DNA of 64,000 bases from Drosophila miranda (GCF_003369915.1 NC_046674.1:682001-746000); one strand, 5' to 3'; positions 35,255 to 47,855 are shown, counted from the first letter of the stretch. Numbers and translations are program-made. Notes: a model not told the origin generated them from the sequence alone.

Positions 35255-38200
35255 ATGGCTGACGAAGAGGACAATGGATTTGGCGAGTGGGTGAGTCCTG
35301 TAAACCAAATTAAGGCTTATTAACTATGTGGCAACGATTTTCAGGGCGGGTACTTCGAGGCCAAGAAGTCAAAACTCGAAGAACAATTTGCGGCCGCCAG
35401 CGATCCATTTCGCAAGTCAAATTTATTTCAAGGCATTTCAATTTTCGTGAATGGATTGACGAATCCATCAGCCAACGAGCTGAAGCAAATTATGATGGTC
35501 CATGGCGGAATATACCACCACTACGAAAGGCCGCATACGAAGTTTATCATAGCGTCCAATCTGCCTGACGTCAAGGTGCGCAATATGAACACAAGCAAAA
35601 TAATAAGCGCCCAATATATCGTGGATTGTTTGGAAAATAAGCGGGTGTTGGATTACAAGCCATATCTGCTGTACACTAATCAGAAAACCACTCAGCCGAG
35701 ACTTCACTTCGGGAAAGGCAAAAACACGAGTAGAACCAATGAAAGTATGGCAGTGCCCAAGTCTGAGACTGCAGCCGAGCCGCCATTAGTAGAGCCCGTC
35801 GAGGCTGACCTGAGCAACATTCTGAACAACCTACGGCAGGCTGTTGCCACCTCTCCCAAGAATGAGACAGCAGCTAAAGCTGCTGTAGAACTGTCTGTGA
35901 TATCCAACAACAGCGCCCGCACTGCCGTCGATCCAGCTTTTCTCAGCGAGTTTTACAAGAACTCGCGTCTGCATCACATTGCCACACTCGGAGCGGGATT
36001 CAAGCAGTATGTCTGCGAACTGCGTCAGGCCAATGGCGGCAAGCCATTTCCCAAACGGGACGAACTAAGATCCGTCCTCAGTTGCGACCAGATCATGAAT
36101 GTGTCCGCGGCCTCAGTACTCTATATCATGCACATTGACATGGATTGTTTCTTTGTGTCCGTCGGTTTGAGATCTCATCCGGAGTGGCGCGGCCTGCCAA
36201 TTGCTGTAACACACTCAAAGGGAGGCAATGCAGCCACCGACGTACCAGTTCATCCACAAGCCGATCGCCAGGCTGAGCTGAAGCTCTTCGCCGAGCGCTT
36301 CGAGCATCAACTGCACGACAATATCCGTGCGGACAAAGTTCGTTCTGGCTTCGACAAGAAAATGTCGCTCTCTGAGATCGCATCCTGCAGCTACGAGGCT
36401 CGTGCCAAAGGCATCCGCAATGGCATGTTCGTGGGCCAGGCCCTGAAGCTCTGCCCCGAACTAAAGACAATCCCCTATGACTTTGAGGGATACAAGGAGG
36501 TGGCCTTTGCCTTGTACGATACGGTGGCCCAATACACCTTGAACATCGAGGCCGTGAGCTGTGACGAGATGTTCGTGGACCTTACTGATCTGGTTGAGGA
36601 TCTCCAAGTGGATGTGATGTCCTTTGTAGCTCATCTCAGAGATGAGGTTCGCATCAAAACGGGATGTCCCTGCTCTGCGGGAGTGGGCACTAACAAGTCA
36701 GTAAGAAGTGAATTCATATGACTTAAGTATTTAATTTTAATGAGTCAGTCTATTTCAGATTGCTTGCTCGCATGGCAACCAAGAGGGCCAAGCCGGACGG
36801 ACAGTACTTACTGGGTCCAGGCACCGATGTGTTGGGCTACATGGCCCCAACAGCTCTGGAAACACTGCCGGGCGTGGGCTCCAGCCTCCGCCACAAACTC
36901 GAGCAGGCAGGTCTGCGGAACTGTGCTGATGTGCAGAGGACATCGTTACAGACGCTGGAATCGGTGCTGGGTAAAAAATTGGCTCTGACATTGTACGAGA
37001 ACTGTCGTGGCATTGATACACGCCCTTTGGTCTATGAACAGGTTGGTTTTTAATCGAATACTGAGTCAGACTTTATACTGATGCATTATTCTTTCTTAAA
37101 TAGAAACGCAAGACAGTGTCCGCTGAGGTCAACTATGGTATTCGGTTCACTAATACCAGCGAGTGCGAGACATTTTTGCGCCAACTCAGCGCCGAAGTGA
37201 CCACGCGTCTAACTGATATCAAACGAAAAGCCAAATCGATCGGCTTGAAGGTCATGGTGCGAGCCGCCGAGGCTCCCATCGAGGCGTCCAAGTTTATGGG
37301 CCATGGTGTTTGTGACACCATCAACAAATCATTTATACTAACCCATGCCACTGAAGACGTTAATGTGATCACATCACATGTCCTCAGGCTGATGAAAGAG
37401 TCTGGCCTGCCTCCGCATGAGCTACGTGGAATAGGCATACATCTGAGTAAGCTTTCAGAAGCCACCGAAGTGAAAAAGGATAATGTTCTATTGCAGATGT
37501 TTGAGAAAATGTCAGAGAAGCGAAAGGGTAATGCAAATTTGTATATGGTACATCTTGGGAGTGCAGGCATTATAATATTCTATCCATACGTAGGTGAACC
37601 CACCGTGGAAGTACATGAGCAGCCGGAGCCTACTGTATTCAAAGAGAAGGAGAATGATTTGGAGTTTAAAAAACCACAAGACTTGCCATCTGTATGGGAT
37701 ACAGTAGGATGGAAGAATTCTGCTAATAAATCACTTGAGCCACCGGTCAATGTCTCCGATCGATTAGGTAATACAACGATTGATATGGAGGTTTTCGCCC
37801 AGCTGCCGGAGAATATTCGCCGTGAGGTGCTCGAAAACATGGACGAACATCTCATAGCCAGGAGCTCGGTGCATTCTGACAGAACGCGTAAAAATCCAAT
37901 AGGAGGTCGTCGCTCGTCCATGCCGTGTCCGCCGTCGTCGCTGCCGCGGATAGAAAACAATTGCTCGACATTCCCAGTACCCAAAGACACAGATGGGCCC
38001 CTAGAACTAATGCGCGCAGTGAAGCCCACAACCGCGGCACTGATGCTCAATGGTCTTCAAAACCATCTGCTAGGCAGTAACTACAAATCCATGCTGGCCG
38101 ATTGGGTCAGCAATGAACAGTATCCCAACCCAACTGACATCCTTATGATAAATAACAAGCTGTCCGAATTGGCCCAAAGCAAACAGATGGGTCGGATTTA

Positions 38201-38435
38201 TGACATAATGAAGCACCTGTGCAGGTAGGCCCTTACTCCCTCATTCGGCTTTTTCCGTACCTATAATCTATCTATTATATTCAGGCTCATCAAAAAGAAG
38301 CGCGACAACATCTGCGAATGGCACATGGCCTACAAAGTCATCGAGGAAAGTGTCCAGCATCAGCTAATAGCGATTGAGAGCTATATGTTGAAGCTTCCAG
38401 ATACGATTAACTGCGTCATTTGTCATAAAATGTGA
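35255..38435 (+). CDS. Rev1: DNA repair protein REV1 (translesion deoxycytidyl transferase)
   Basis: Five exons, 35255-35290, 35345-36696, 36759-37041, 37104-38224 and 38285-38435, give 980 residues, close to the length known for fly Rev1. Domains in order: a BRCT domain (about 37-120, IFVNGLTNPSANELK), then a Y-family polymerase core with HIDMDCFF (Asp277) and AVSCDEMF (Asp419, Glu420) supplying the metal-binding acids. Next are a helix-hairpin-helix (TLPGVGSS, about 500), a little finger (about 560-670) and a ubiquitin-binding motif (FAQLPENIRREVL, 788-800). The C-terminal domain that recruits other translesion polymerases spans about 885-980. The enzyme inserts dCMP opposite abasic sites and scaffolds damage bypass in the nucleus. 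The exon 2 donor is GTCAGT. A better-looking GTAAGA four bases on would break the frame. I see only one ubiquitin-binding motif, while vertebrate REV1 has two. Confidence 0.96.
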
Positions 38436-38574
38436 AATTTTTAAACTGATGCATGAAGGGCCGTAGAGCTAAAAGGATATTACATTTAATGAAAGTCTTC
38501 CGTTTGAACATCTTTGAGAGATTGGCTTTCTAAGAGGAGGTTTTACAGATCTCGAACATGACAAGTTTGTTTGA

Positions 38575-39240
38575 AAGAAAACTACAATATATGGGGAGGG
38601 CGTAACTTTCCCACAAGTGGCCATCGACTTTACAATACGAAGAGGCGTGGCACGAGTAGATCGGATGAGAAATAGCGGATTTAAAGCGTCAAACCAAGCG
38701 GACGGACGGACAGAAAGACATGGCTATATCGACGCGGCTATTGATGCTTATTAAGAATGTATAGACTTTATGGAGTCGGAGATGCTACATTCTGTGTTTA
38801 ATACCCATCCACTGTCACCAAAAATCTAATATAGCCCTCTATTCTTTGAGTATCGGGTTTAAAAAGAAATATTTTTAAATATGCAACGTAAATTAAATAA
38901 AAATGATTTTTTCAAAATTCGGCCCGCCCCTACAAAGGACGAAAATTTGTGCCATCCACAATTTTAAAGATAGTAAAAAACCGAAAACGCAGAATCATAG
39001 AAAATCACAGTATCTAGCAGATTGCCGAATCTGGATCAGATCGGATAATTATTATAGCCAGAAGGAGCAAATGAAATTCTAGTGTATACCCATCTCACAG
39101 CCATACGCTCACTCTCTCGCACACACACACTTTCTCGTGCCGTGTGTGCCTCCTGGCGGAGGGGAGCGAGATAGCAAGCTGGTGTTAGAGTGAGAAGTGA
39201 AAGAGAAAGAGAGCGAGACAGTTGAAGCGGAATAAATAGG
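38575..39240. mobile_element. DINE-1/INE-1 (Helentron) remnant
   Basis: About 660 bp begins just after Rev1 and matches the common fly DINE-1 repeat as I remember it. Features include CCCACAAGTGG, the GGACGGACGGACAGA-ACATGGCTA motif, the CGGCTATTGATGCTTATTAAGAA block, the GGCCCGCCCC block at about 38922, the CATCCACAATTTTAAAGATA segment and a CT/CA-rich end (about 39100-39135). It is diverged and has no coding capacity. It may supply the nearby AATAAA at 38897-38902 to Rev1 transcripts. The exact ends are not determined. Confidence 0.75.
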
Positions 39241-39244
39241 TAAA

Positions 39245-39469
39245 ATGGAAACAGATAAATTATGCGAAACGAGCGGGAACGATGTGAGGCGCGGCAAATG
39301 TTTTGGTAGGACAGCCAAAACAGACCGCGATCTCTCTCAATTATTCAATCCAAACATGTGGATAAGTGCTCGGAGCATATGCAGAACGTTTCAGAGACAT
39401 ATAGCTAAGACCTATAGAATCCACTTAGGTAGCCAAAAAGGGTTTCGAATTATTGAAAAGCATTATTGA
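39245..39469 (+). other. Small ORF of unknown status (74 codons)
   Basis: It starts at an ATG right at the edge of the DINE-1 remnant. Composition is not low complexity (Cys, Arg and Lys rich), but no family is recognised. It is probably a chance frame or mobile-element residue. Confidence 0.15.
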
Positions 39470-39786
39470 AAAAAAAAAAAAAACTAACTCTTACATCGTG
39501 CCAATGTACTAGTATTATCAGAAGAGAGACAATGTCCCCTTTTATATGTTAGTTAAAGCAACGATTTGAAGAACCAAATAATCAAACCATATTTTGTATC
39601 TGCTTTTAATCCAACTGATACTTTCAGCACGAAGTGATTACTGCAACTTGCACGGCATTGAACATAAGATACATGTTATGTTATGTCACATGTTATGAAT
39701 GTGGTATCCACTATGCAGAAAAAAATGAATGATTGTGCATGCTGAGTGATAGTGAGAGGTATATAATGCTCTAGTATTGATTTGTT

Positions 39787-39972
39787 ATGGAAACGATGGC
39801 ATCGCGGCTTAAGAGAAACGATTTATGGAATTTATGGAAACAAATTCGAGAAGTCCTGGATACGCCCTCGAAGGCGGGCGATGAAGATTTCCCACCGTGT
39901 TTTGGCCTTCCCCCAAATGAAAAGCCAACCATTTACTCAACAGAACTCGAAATCCGCACAGGTGGCAATTAG
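39787..39972 (+). other. Small ORF of unknown status (61 codons)
   Basis: The frame begins METMASRLKRNDLWNLWKQI, has a possible amphipathic start and mixed composition, and ends at TAG 39970. TATATAAT at about 39762 lies 25 bp upstream of the ATG, too close for a normal TATA-driven leader. No family is recognised. It could be a small gene, a gene fragment or chance. Confidence 0.2.
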
Positions 39973-42900
39973 TGCGCTGCAAGAGCGGTAAATAATATGG
40001 AACGGAGCTGCTGTGGATGCCACTCCTGATGATAACTTCATACATGAAAGGGCATAGCCTCGACTTGGCAGCGGGGCTTAAACGCTCTAGCTCTAGCTCC
40101 AGCTAAAGCACCAGCACCGTTTGCTCTCTCCTCTATCCGCGGGGCCATCCAGCAGCATCGCATCCCGTGCATCGCGTCCGTGCAGAGCCACTCAAGACAA
40201 ATAGGCCAGGCGGGCACAACACCTGGCGGAACTGGCAAGTCATAATTTGCACTTTAATGAAAGCGGCGGCGGCGGCGGCAACGTTCGAACAGGTTAGTGT
40301 TAGTGGCGAACAGTTCTATAAAGTCACTGCAGTTAATCGCGGTGACGTCGACGACGACGGCGCTGCTGTAATATGTAATTGATTCGCATGCCTACCCGGT
40401 CGCAATCCCAGGCCAGGCCAGGCCCCAACTGCAGCCCCATGACTATAACAATTACTCGTACAGTGGAAGGCAGCCCGGTAACCAAGCAACCCCTCTTTGG
40501 GAGGCAGCTGGAGCCGCAGATGTTGCCCGGTAATTAAAAATAGTCAAGCTGCATTTCTTTTTCGCCCAGCCAGCATCCGGTGATGTGCCCAGTGTCTTTG
40601 TGGGATGGGCCCGAACCGGGTCGGGCCTGTTCCCCTGGATGGATCTGGACTGGATTTACATGGGCCGCGCTTTGTCTGATTTAATTATGTGCGCAAAGGC
40701 GTCGTTGTTTCATAAATTTTATGCATCCTGTCGTCGCGGAACACAGTAGCCGCTGAGTGCAGATGTTCAGGTGGGGTAGGGGTATGGGTATGGGTATGGG
40801 GCTCCCGTTGTCTGTCCCGGGGTTTGTATGGGGGACCGGGATTGCTTTCCAGCCAGATGCAAATGTTGTCAGGTTTTGATAGACTTGTTGGCTGCCAACA
40901 TGATTTGTCAACGAGTACCGGAGGGGGGCAGGGGAAGCTTCAGCTTCGGCTTCGGCTTTTCTTCCACTACAGAACTTATGTATGATCGAAGGGGCTCCCT
41001 TCTCAGGAGCCAACTTAACCATCTAACATACTTTGTTTGAAGATGAGATGGCTGTGGCAGCTGTCTTGTCTCCCTTTGATGGGTGAGTGTAAACGTATCT
41101 GGAAGCCGCATGTTGCCAGCATGCGGCATTCGGCATGCGGCATGCGGCATGCGGCCTGGCCTAGCCGTTTCCCACGCTTACAGCCGCCTCGACTCCACTT
41201 GCATGTGGAGAGGAGTGAAGAGTAGTAGCATTCAACAGTAGCTGCCAAAGCTGCTGGAAACTGTCAACATTATCGGACGTGACTCGCTCCGACAAGATCA
41301 CTGCCACAGCTCTGGTTGGCTCTGACTCTAGGCCTGGCTCTGGCTTTGGCTCTGGGTCTGGCTCCGGCCCTGCGCCGAAAAGGAGAGAGACAAAAACGCT
41401 TGCCACATGCAAATCCGAGTATGCATAAGGCACACAGCCCAAACAGCGGGATCTGAGACTCTGGTCTGATGCTGATAATGCCTGCAGTTGTTGCAGTTGT
41501 TGCTGCTGCTGCCTTTGTTGCTACCAAATAAGACAACGACGACAGCAGCAGACGCGACGCTGCTCGCTGATTCAGATTTTGCCGCCAAAGCCGCAGCTGA
41601 TGCTGTGGTTTAAGCCAAAGCAGAGGCTGGGGCAGAGGCAGAGACAGAGGTTGAGACTGTGTCTATGCAAAACTACTAGCCAATTAACTTGGCTAGCGGC
41701 GGCGGCGGTGTTGAGGCAGCGGCAGAGACCCCGACCCAGACCCATTCCCATTCCCAATCCCGGTCCTGGTGCTGTGCCTTATGATTAGAATCGTCGACAG
41801 GAGGCCGCCATACGGGCACGGCAGCAGAGGCAACAGCAGCTTCAACTGCAACATGAGGCGCAACTAACCAAAGCTAATGAACCATGTTGCCGCTGATGAA
41901 CCCGGGCTGATTAATGATGCCTGCCTGGAACAGAAACTGCAACTGCAACTGAAAATCCGCTGGCTGTGCGATACACTCCGGTTCCCGATCTCAAGCCCAA
42001 ACCCAAACCCAGGCCCAGGCCCAGTCCCAAACCCAGGCCCGTTCCCTGAGGCCCAGCTAACAACTTAACTAGTTCAATGGTGGGCTTAGGGTTGGCCAAT
42101 AAAAGCACTGAGAGAAATTTCAATACCAACTAATCCAATAAAAATAAATACTTGGTATTTTCTATTCTTTTCTCGAATTCAAAGGGATTCGTGGAGTCTC
42201 AAAGAGTGTCCTCGTGTGTCTGCTGGCTTTCTTTCCGTGCAGGTGTAGAGACGATTTTTGGCTGGCTGAGTAAGGAGCTGACAAAACTTGCCAATGCCCA
42301 ATGGCCACGGCCGAAACAAAGGCCGCGCAGGCGCACCTGAGAATGTTGATAGCCCCATGGAGGCCCAGAGAGACAGCGCTACAGAATGGAGGATGGAGTG
42401 GGAGTGGAAGTGGAAGTGGCAGTGGAAGGAAGAGTGAAGAGGAGAGGAGAGCATGCTCAAGCATCCAAGTGCAAGTCGTTTTTTATGCCACTCAAGCAGC
42501 GACAACAGCGGCCAAAACAAGGGACTGTTCCCTCTTGACTTGGGTCTCTTCTCGTCGTCTCCTCTGGACAGAGGTGATCTTGGCTGGGGATCGTTTGCCG
42601 GCCGGGGCCCTTTATCACATGCGCACATCATTTACTGGACGTGGACGCAGCGCACTTCAGCAATTGCCTTTAAAGTGTTTGCGTCGTGACAAAATCAATG
42701 TTGCCCCGTCTGTAGCAGTCGTTTCTGCTGTTGCTGTTGCCGTTGCCGTTGCTGTTGTTGTGGCAGACGCAGACGCAGCTGAGGCAGCCGTGGTTGTGGC
42801 CTCTCTGACAGCCTCCTCTTGGACAGTGATTCATGGTTTATTAAGCGCATTATGCCGCAGGATACTTTGAAGTTGCCACAGCCTCAGCGCAAAGGCGAGG

Positions 42901-43758
42901 GAGAACGAGAACGGGAACGGGCAGCATCGGCAACAGCAGCGGCGACAACGACAACAAGTTGCACGTGTTTGAGGCCCTTAAAAATGCGGCAATTGTTTGC
43001 CCCTCCAGCCATTGGCAATGGCATTGGCCATGAACACTTGGCCACTGCCCAGTTCTACGAGTATGTTGCTCCTGCTCCTGCTGCTGCTGCTGCTGCTGTC
43101 GTTGATCCTCCCTCCGTGCTGGGCCAGCAATTGATTACTTAACATGTTTTATGCGTACGGCAAGTTATGTGGCGACTGGCGCGTTAATTTGCCTCCTTGC
43201 CAGGCCTATCCGATCCTATGCTATCCGGCCCCGTCCGACCTGGTCTGGCCTGGCCTTGGCCACGTCTAAGCCACTTTTCTGTGCGTTTGCGGCTGCATCA
43301 GAGTTTGCGCCTGCGTCTGCGTCTCCGTCTCCGTCTGGCGGGCAAACAAATTGCCGCTCGGCAGGCGCTGGCCGTAAATCAGCGCACCAGTCAAAACACA
43401 TCAACAGCATCAATGGTCGACACTCGTCGAACTGCGTATGGTATGGCTTTGAGGCAGGGTCGCAGATAGAGCCGGCTCTGAGCTCTGAGGCTGTGGTTGA
43501 GTCTGTGGCTTCCCAGGCCCTGCCTGGCTCGATTACCGTTCGCAGACACCCACATGAGGCGAGACCAATTTCAAATGGGGCGTTCCGCAAATCGCTTCAA
43601 GAGATAAGTCGATGTACGATTGAGTGTCAAACCAGAGATGGCAGCGTGAGGCCGCACACGTATTGATATGCTTTAAATCATTCAAGATATACATATGTAC
43701 ATCATGAATCATCGATTCATATCGTTATATCTATTCCGGATGCATCAGTTCGTTCGTT
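39973..43758. other. Noncoding DNA with many short degenerate repeats
   Basis: No gene is recognised. It contains a GGC run (40264-40278), GGCATGC units (41121-41156), GGCTCTGG-type units (about 41328-41365), CCCAAACCCAGG units (41995-42045), GAAGTG units (about 42400-42425) and CTGCTG (about 43076-43099). The open frames on both strands follow these repeats. Confidence 0.5.
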
Positions 43759-43890
43759 ATGGGGATGTACAGCTTCTTTAAGGTCAAGATTCACTACGAG
43801 GACATCCAGGGTGACGCTGACGAGAATGATCTGTTCAGCAGCGATGGGAGCGTGGAGGGAGCCTGGCCTTTGAATCGCGAAGTGTACTAA
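43759..43890 (+). other. Possible small ORF or exon-like fragment (43 codons)
   Basis: It runs from the ATG at 43759 to the TAA at 43888-43890. The composition is more protein-like than anything nearby: it begins MGMYSFFKVKIHYEDIQGDA, has an acidic middle (DADENDLFSSDG), and ends in an aromatic residue. No repeats contribute to it. The frame is open upstream to a TGA at 43705. I do not recognise a family. It could be a short conserved peptide gene, a pseudogene fragment, or chance. Confidence 0.25.
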
Positions 43891-44818
43891 TCACTGTTCT
43901 CCAAACACAGTAGGCCTCATCAGTTTTCCCATTTCTGATCAGCGTTCAGCGGGAGAATATATTTCTCCTGCTCGCACTACCAGCTGTTCTTAAAAGGTCA
44001 ATCTACATTCATATGTTACCTCGTGTCACGCAGCCATCTCCATCGCTTGTACAACCTGGCGTATGCGCCAAATGGAATTAATTATGCGCCGCGTAAGCAA
44101 ATACAAAACGAATGGAAATTGAGTGCGAGATGAATTGCCAGTCGGAGATGCTGGCGGGCGATAAGTCCTAAACGCGGCTCTGATTTATGCCAGCGTTGTT
44201 GCTGTTGTTACCTGGCATTACGTATGCCAAAAATATGCAAATTGGCAATTGGAAGTGTGAACACCGCCAGTGGCAACAGACCCGGCAACAGCAGCCGCAG
44301 TCGCAGCAGCAGCAGCAGCAGCAGCAGAGGCAACAGCAGCAACAGAAACAACCACATGCCACATCGGCGGCAACTTCCCCCGTGAATTATGCCAGAGTTG
44401 GCGGCGTCGCCCGGCACTTGCCATTAGAATGCCGCCGCCAATCGGAGCGTCAGAAATAAATTACAAAATCGTGTAAAGTGCAAACTGGACTTGGACATGG
44501 GATGCCTGGTCTCTGTGTCTCTGTGTCTCTCCGTCTCTGTTTCTCACTATTTCTCTTTTTTTCCGCAGCACATTTTGTCTTTTGACGTTTCGCTTGGCTC
44601 TCTAATCGCCTTTATGGCCACATAAATCTTGGCTAAAATTTGCCGTTGCCCGCCAATGGATTTCCTTTATTTATTCATACATACTCGAACTTTTTGTGCT
44701 CTTTTCAATTGAGCTGCCAAGTGGTCGGTCGGGACTTTGATTTATTTGTGCTCCCTTTGCAGTCCCGATAATGATAACATTCGGAGCATTTTCACGCATT
44801 TTTAATTATTTATTCTCT
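43891..44818. other. Noncoding DNA
   Basis: It includes a CAG/CAA repeat (about 44305-44350) and a CTCTGTGTCT stretch (about 44511-44540). No gene is recognised. Confidence 0.5.
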
Positions 44819-44914
44819 GGGGTAGGGGTAGGGGTAGGGGTAGGGGTAGGGGTAGGGGTAGGGGTAGGGGTAGGGGTAGGGGTAGGGGTAGGGGTAGGGG
44901 TAGGGGTAGGGGTC
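44819..44914. repeat. (GGGGTA)15 G-rich hexamer array
   Basis: Fifteen perfect GGGGTA units (44819-44908) and one GGGGTC (44909-44914) lead into degenerate TGGGTC and TGAGTC units to about 44953. The plus strand has sixteen consecutive G4 tracts spaced by two bases, an excellent G-quadruplex former. The repeat looks telomere-like, but Drosophila telomeres are retrotransposon-based, so it is an interstitial microsatellite. Confidence 0.95.
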
Positions 44915-45298
44915 TGGGTCTGGGTCTCGGTCTGCGTCTGAGTCTGAGTCTGGTCTCCCCACGTCGGCTCCCTATCTGATGGGATTTGGACGATATGCCA
45001 TGTCGTGTGCAGCCGTCGACTTGTAATTGCATCGCTTTACCTGGGAAATATGCTAAGTATGGCCACGCCCAGGGGGCCAGCGGAGGGGAGGGCGGTACAC
45101 AATCCTCCTGCAGCTGACAGGTGCAGGTGCAGTCGTCGGTGGGCCGATACATGCATGTAGCGGCCCATTCCAGAGTTCAGCTAATGCCACAGCTTCCCAG
45201 CGCCTTTGTCGCCGGGTATGACATTAATCTTGGCATTAGATCAGCTTCGCTTCGCTTTGGTTTAGTTCTTGGCTTCTGTTGAATGGAATCGCTTAGAA

Positions 45299-45667
45299 AT
45301 GTTACAGGTAATTAACCATGGGATAATTTCTCCAATTGTGGATTTCCTAACCGCTAGACAAATTATCATTTCAGAGGATTTGAAATGGATCAATAATTGT
45401 TCAGAATTGTGCTCAGATTATTTCCATCCAATATTTATAAAATGGGACCAACACGTAGGAGTAAAGTCTTTCCTGCTAAGAGGAAGAGTTGCCTGTAAGC
45501 AAGAAGGAAGTGTCCTCTTATCGTCATTACAGCATATATCCATATATTATACTCCTGCTACTGCTGCAATTACGATTATCCTCATACATACACCCACCCA
45601 CCCGATAAAACAGTATCGGAACGAACAAAGAGCCCCAGGCAGGAGGCACAATCACAGCCACATTTAG
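45299..45667 (+). other. Unrecognised ORF of 122 codons
   Basis: It runs from the ATG at 45299 to the TAG at 45665-45667. Residues 1-90 are of mixed, non-repetitive composition (VINHGIISPIVDFLTARQ, then WINNCSELCSDYFHPIF). The last 30 are Thr, Ile and His rich. No domain is recognised. The base composition is AT-rich like the neighbouring DNA and no splice or promoter signals stand out. It may be a chance frame, a decayed mobile-element piece, or an orphan gene. Confidence 0.2.
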
Positions 45668-47827
45668 TCATACCAAATGCTCCGTAAACTGACAGTCTAT
45701 TTGTTTTATGTCAGTGTCTGCGGCCATTGCCATTTGCAGGCCGAGATTGTTGCTGCTAGCAGCACTAGCAGCAGCAGCACCAGCCGAAGCAGCGGCAACT
45801 GTTGCTGTCGTTGCAACTGTCGCTGACACGCCTGCAATTGCACTGATATGAATCACACCATGGACACCATGGACACCATGGACCCACGGACCCAGACGGA
45901 GAGCGAGCCAGCCGAATGAGTAGCATTATCTAGATAAATAATTATTCAACTTAAATCGAAATCGTAATGAATTTTTCGTAATTCTCTTTCTGCAAATGCT
46001 GTCTGTGGCTGCTGTTGCTGCTGTTGCTGCTGTTGCTGTTGCTGATTTTGCGGGAGTGTCAAAGTGACGGCAATGAATGCATTGTCAGTGCTTCGTTAGC
46101 AATATCGCGGGCTGGCAACATGTTGCTGCTTGCTTGCCCCATGTTGCACGGCTTAATTGGACAGCGATACAAATCGGACCGAAAGAGGGTCCCGGCCACG
46201 CCCAGCGAAAACACCTGCAACCGTTTACACGACAGCCCCAACAACAGCCTCGACGATGCCAATTTGTCAAATTTCCGCATCGAAATTGGAGCTGAAGCTA
46301 AAGCCATAGCCATAGCCAAAGCCAAAGCCAAAGCCAAAGCCAGACTCGAAGTCGGATTTAGAGCTGGTCGCGGGACTCACTTAACGCCCAGTCGGCGTTG
46401 CAATTATCCTTATTAGTTGTGGCATAAAGCCGATGCCCGCGATCTGGCCAAAGGGCATATCTCCTTCTGATTCTGATTGTGCTTCCAGTCCAGTCCGTGG
46501 TTTAGCGCTTGTTTGCACTGATAAATGCCCCGGAAAGCGAGCCTCCGGGGGTTTAGGGGCTTGGAACATGCCTAATTACACGGCTCGAGTGTCGGGAGTG
46601 TCGGGAGTGTCGGTAGTGCTGGGCCTTCCAGGAAGGTTTTACCGGCCGGGGCCAATTTCACACCAATTCCCTTTGGCCGCCAAATGTCGGCCGAGCTGCG
46701 CTTCAAGTTTATGTTCTTTTCACTTTTATAGGCAGTCGAGCGAGAGGGGGCCCTATCATTAGCCGCCAGACTTGAACATCGACATGGACATGGCCATGGT
46801 AGGATGATGTGGATTCAAAGCAGATCCCCGCCTCGTCAATAGCTGCAATTATGGATCGACTGACTGCTCGTTCTTACCCCTACACCCCTACCATTGTGAG
46901 GCATTTATGGCGCCGCATACGCTGGCAATTAAACAATTGGGCAGCAACAATGCGCCTCTTGGCCAAATTCAGCTCGGTCGTCGGTCACCCGTCGCTGCCC
47001 ACTGCCCATAGTTGGTCAATGAAATCGAAACAAGTTGTAAGCGATAAGAACTTGGCCATTGTTGCGGCTGTTTCTTGTCTCTGGCATTGTTGCTGCTGTA
47101 ACTTGTTGCTGCTGTTGCTGCTGTTGCTGCTGGTGCTGCTGCTGCTGCTGTTGGCATTGTTGTCGCCGCTTGTTCATTGACTTTGCTCGCCACCATATAT
47201 ATGTACGTATATACTCGTATATAATTATGGACATTATTATTATTGCCTTGCTCTGGGGCATACAACGAATTTACATGCTGTGGCTGCCACGGCGCCAGCA
47301 GCTGGAGGCCGGAGGCCGGCGGCCGGCGGCCGATTAGCAATCAGTGAGGCGGTTCCCTAGCTGCCGATACCGCTACCGCAATAAATTCGCAGGCAAATCC
47401 AAAGCACTTGTATGATAGACACCTGTCCCCGGATTACAGCCATCGATCGGTTGAATTGCAAGCAATTAAATATAAGGGCAAGCGATTTCCTGACCAGAAC
47501 ACTAGAACACCAGAGTACTCGTACGAGTATACTCGTATGTATGTTAAACTCTATAAGGAGCTCGGTACGAACGAGAGGTCTTTTTTTTTAGAGATGTCCC
47601 AGGCTGTCGCCTGGTCAATTTATGTGCCCAAACCTGGGAGCACATCTCCGGACAAGTTCTCGCTGCCTCCCAGCATCCATTTGGAGACTAGAGTGGACTG
47701 CTGGCTAGTCGTGGCTGTGTTTCGGGAGCATGGCCCGCAGCTAATTAATTTGCCATTTGTGTCCCATTAGCGTAATTGTCTGTCAGCCGGAACGCGCCTT
47801 GTTCTCCCCTTTGACATGGCTAACGGC

Positions 47828-47855
47828 CGACGACGACGACGACGACGACGACGAC
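47828..47855. repeat. (CGA)n trinucleotide repeat
   Basis: About nine CGA units, followed by one CAACGACGACAG degenerate end. Confidence 0.85.

Noticed and set aside
44819..44914. Interpretation as a telomere or telomere-fusion scar
   Set aside because: Drosophila telomeres consist of retrotransposons. The unit decays into local hexamers, so simple repeat expansion explains it.
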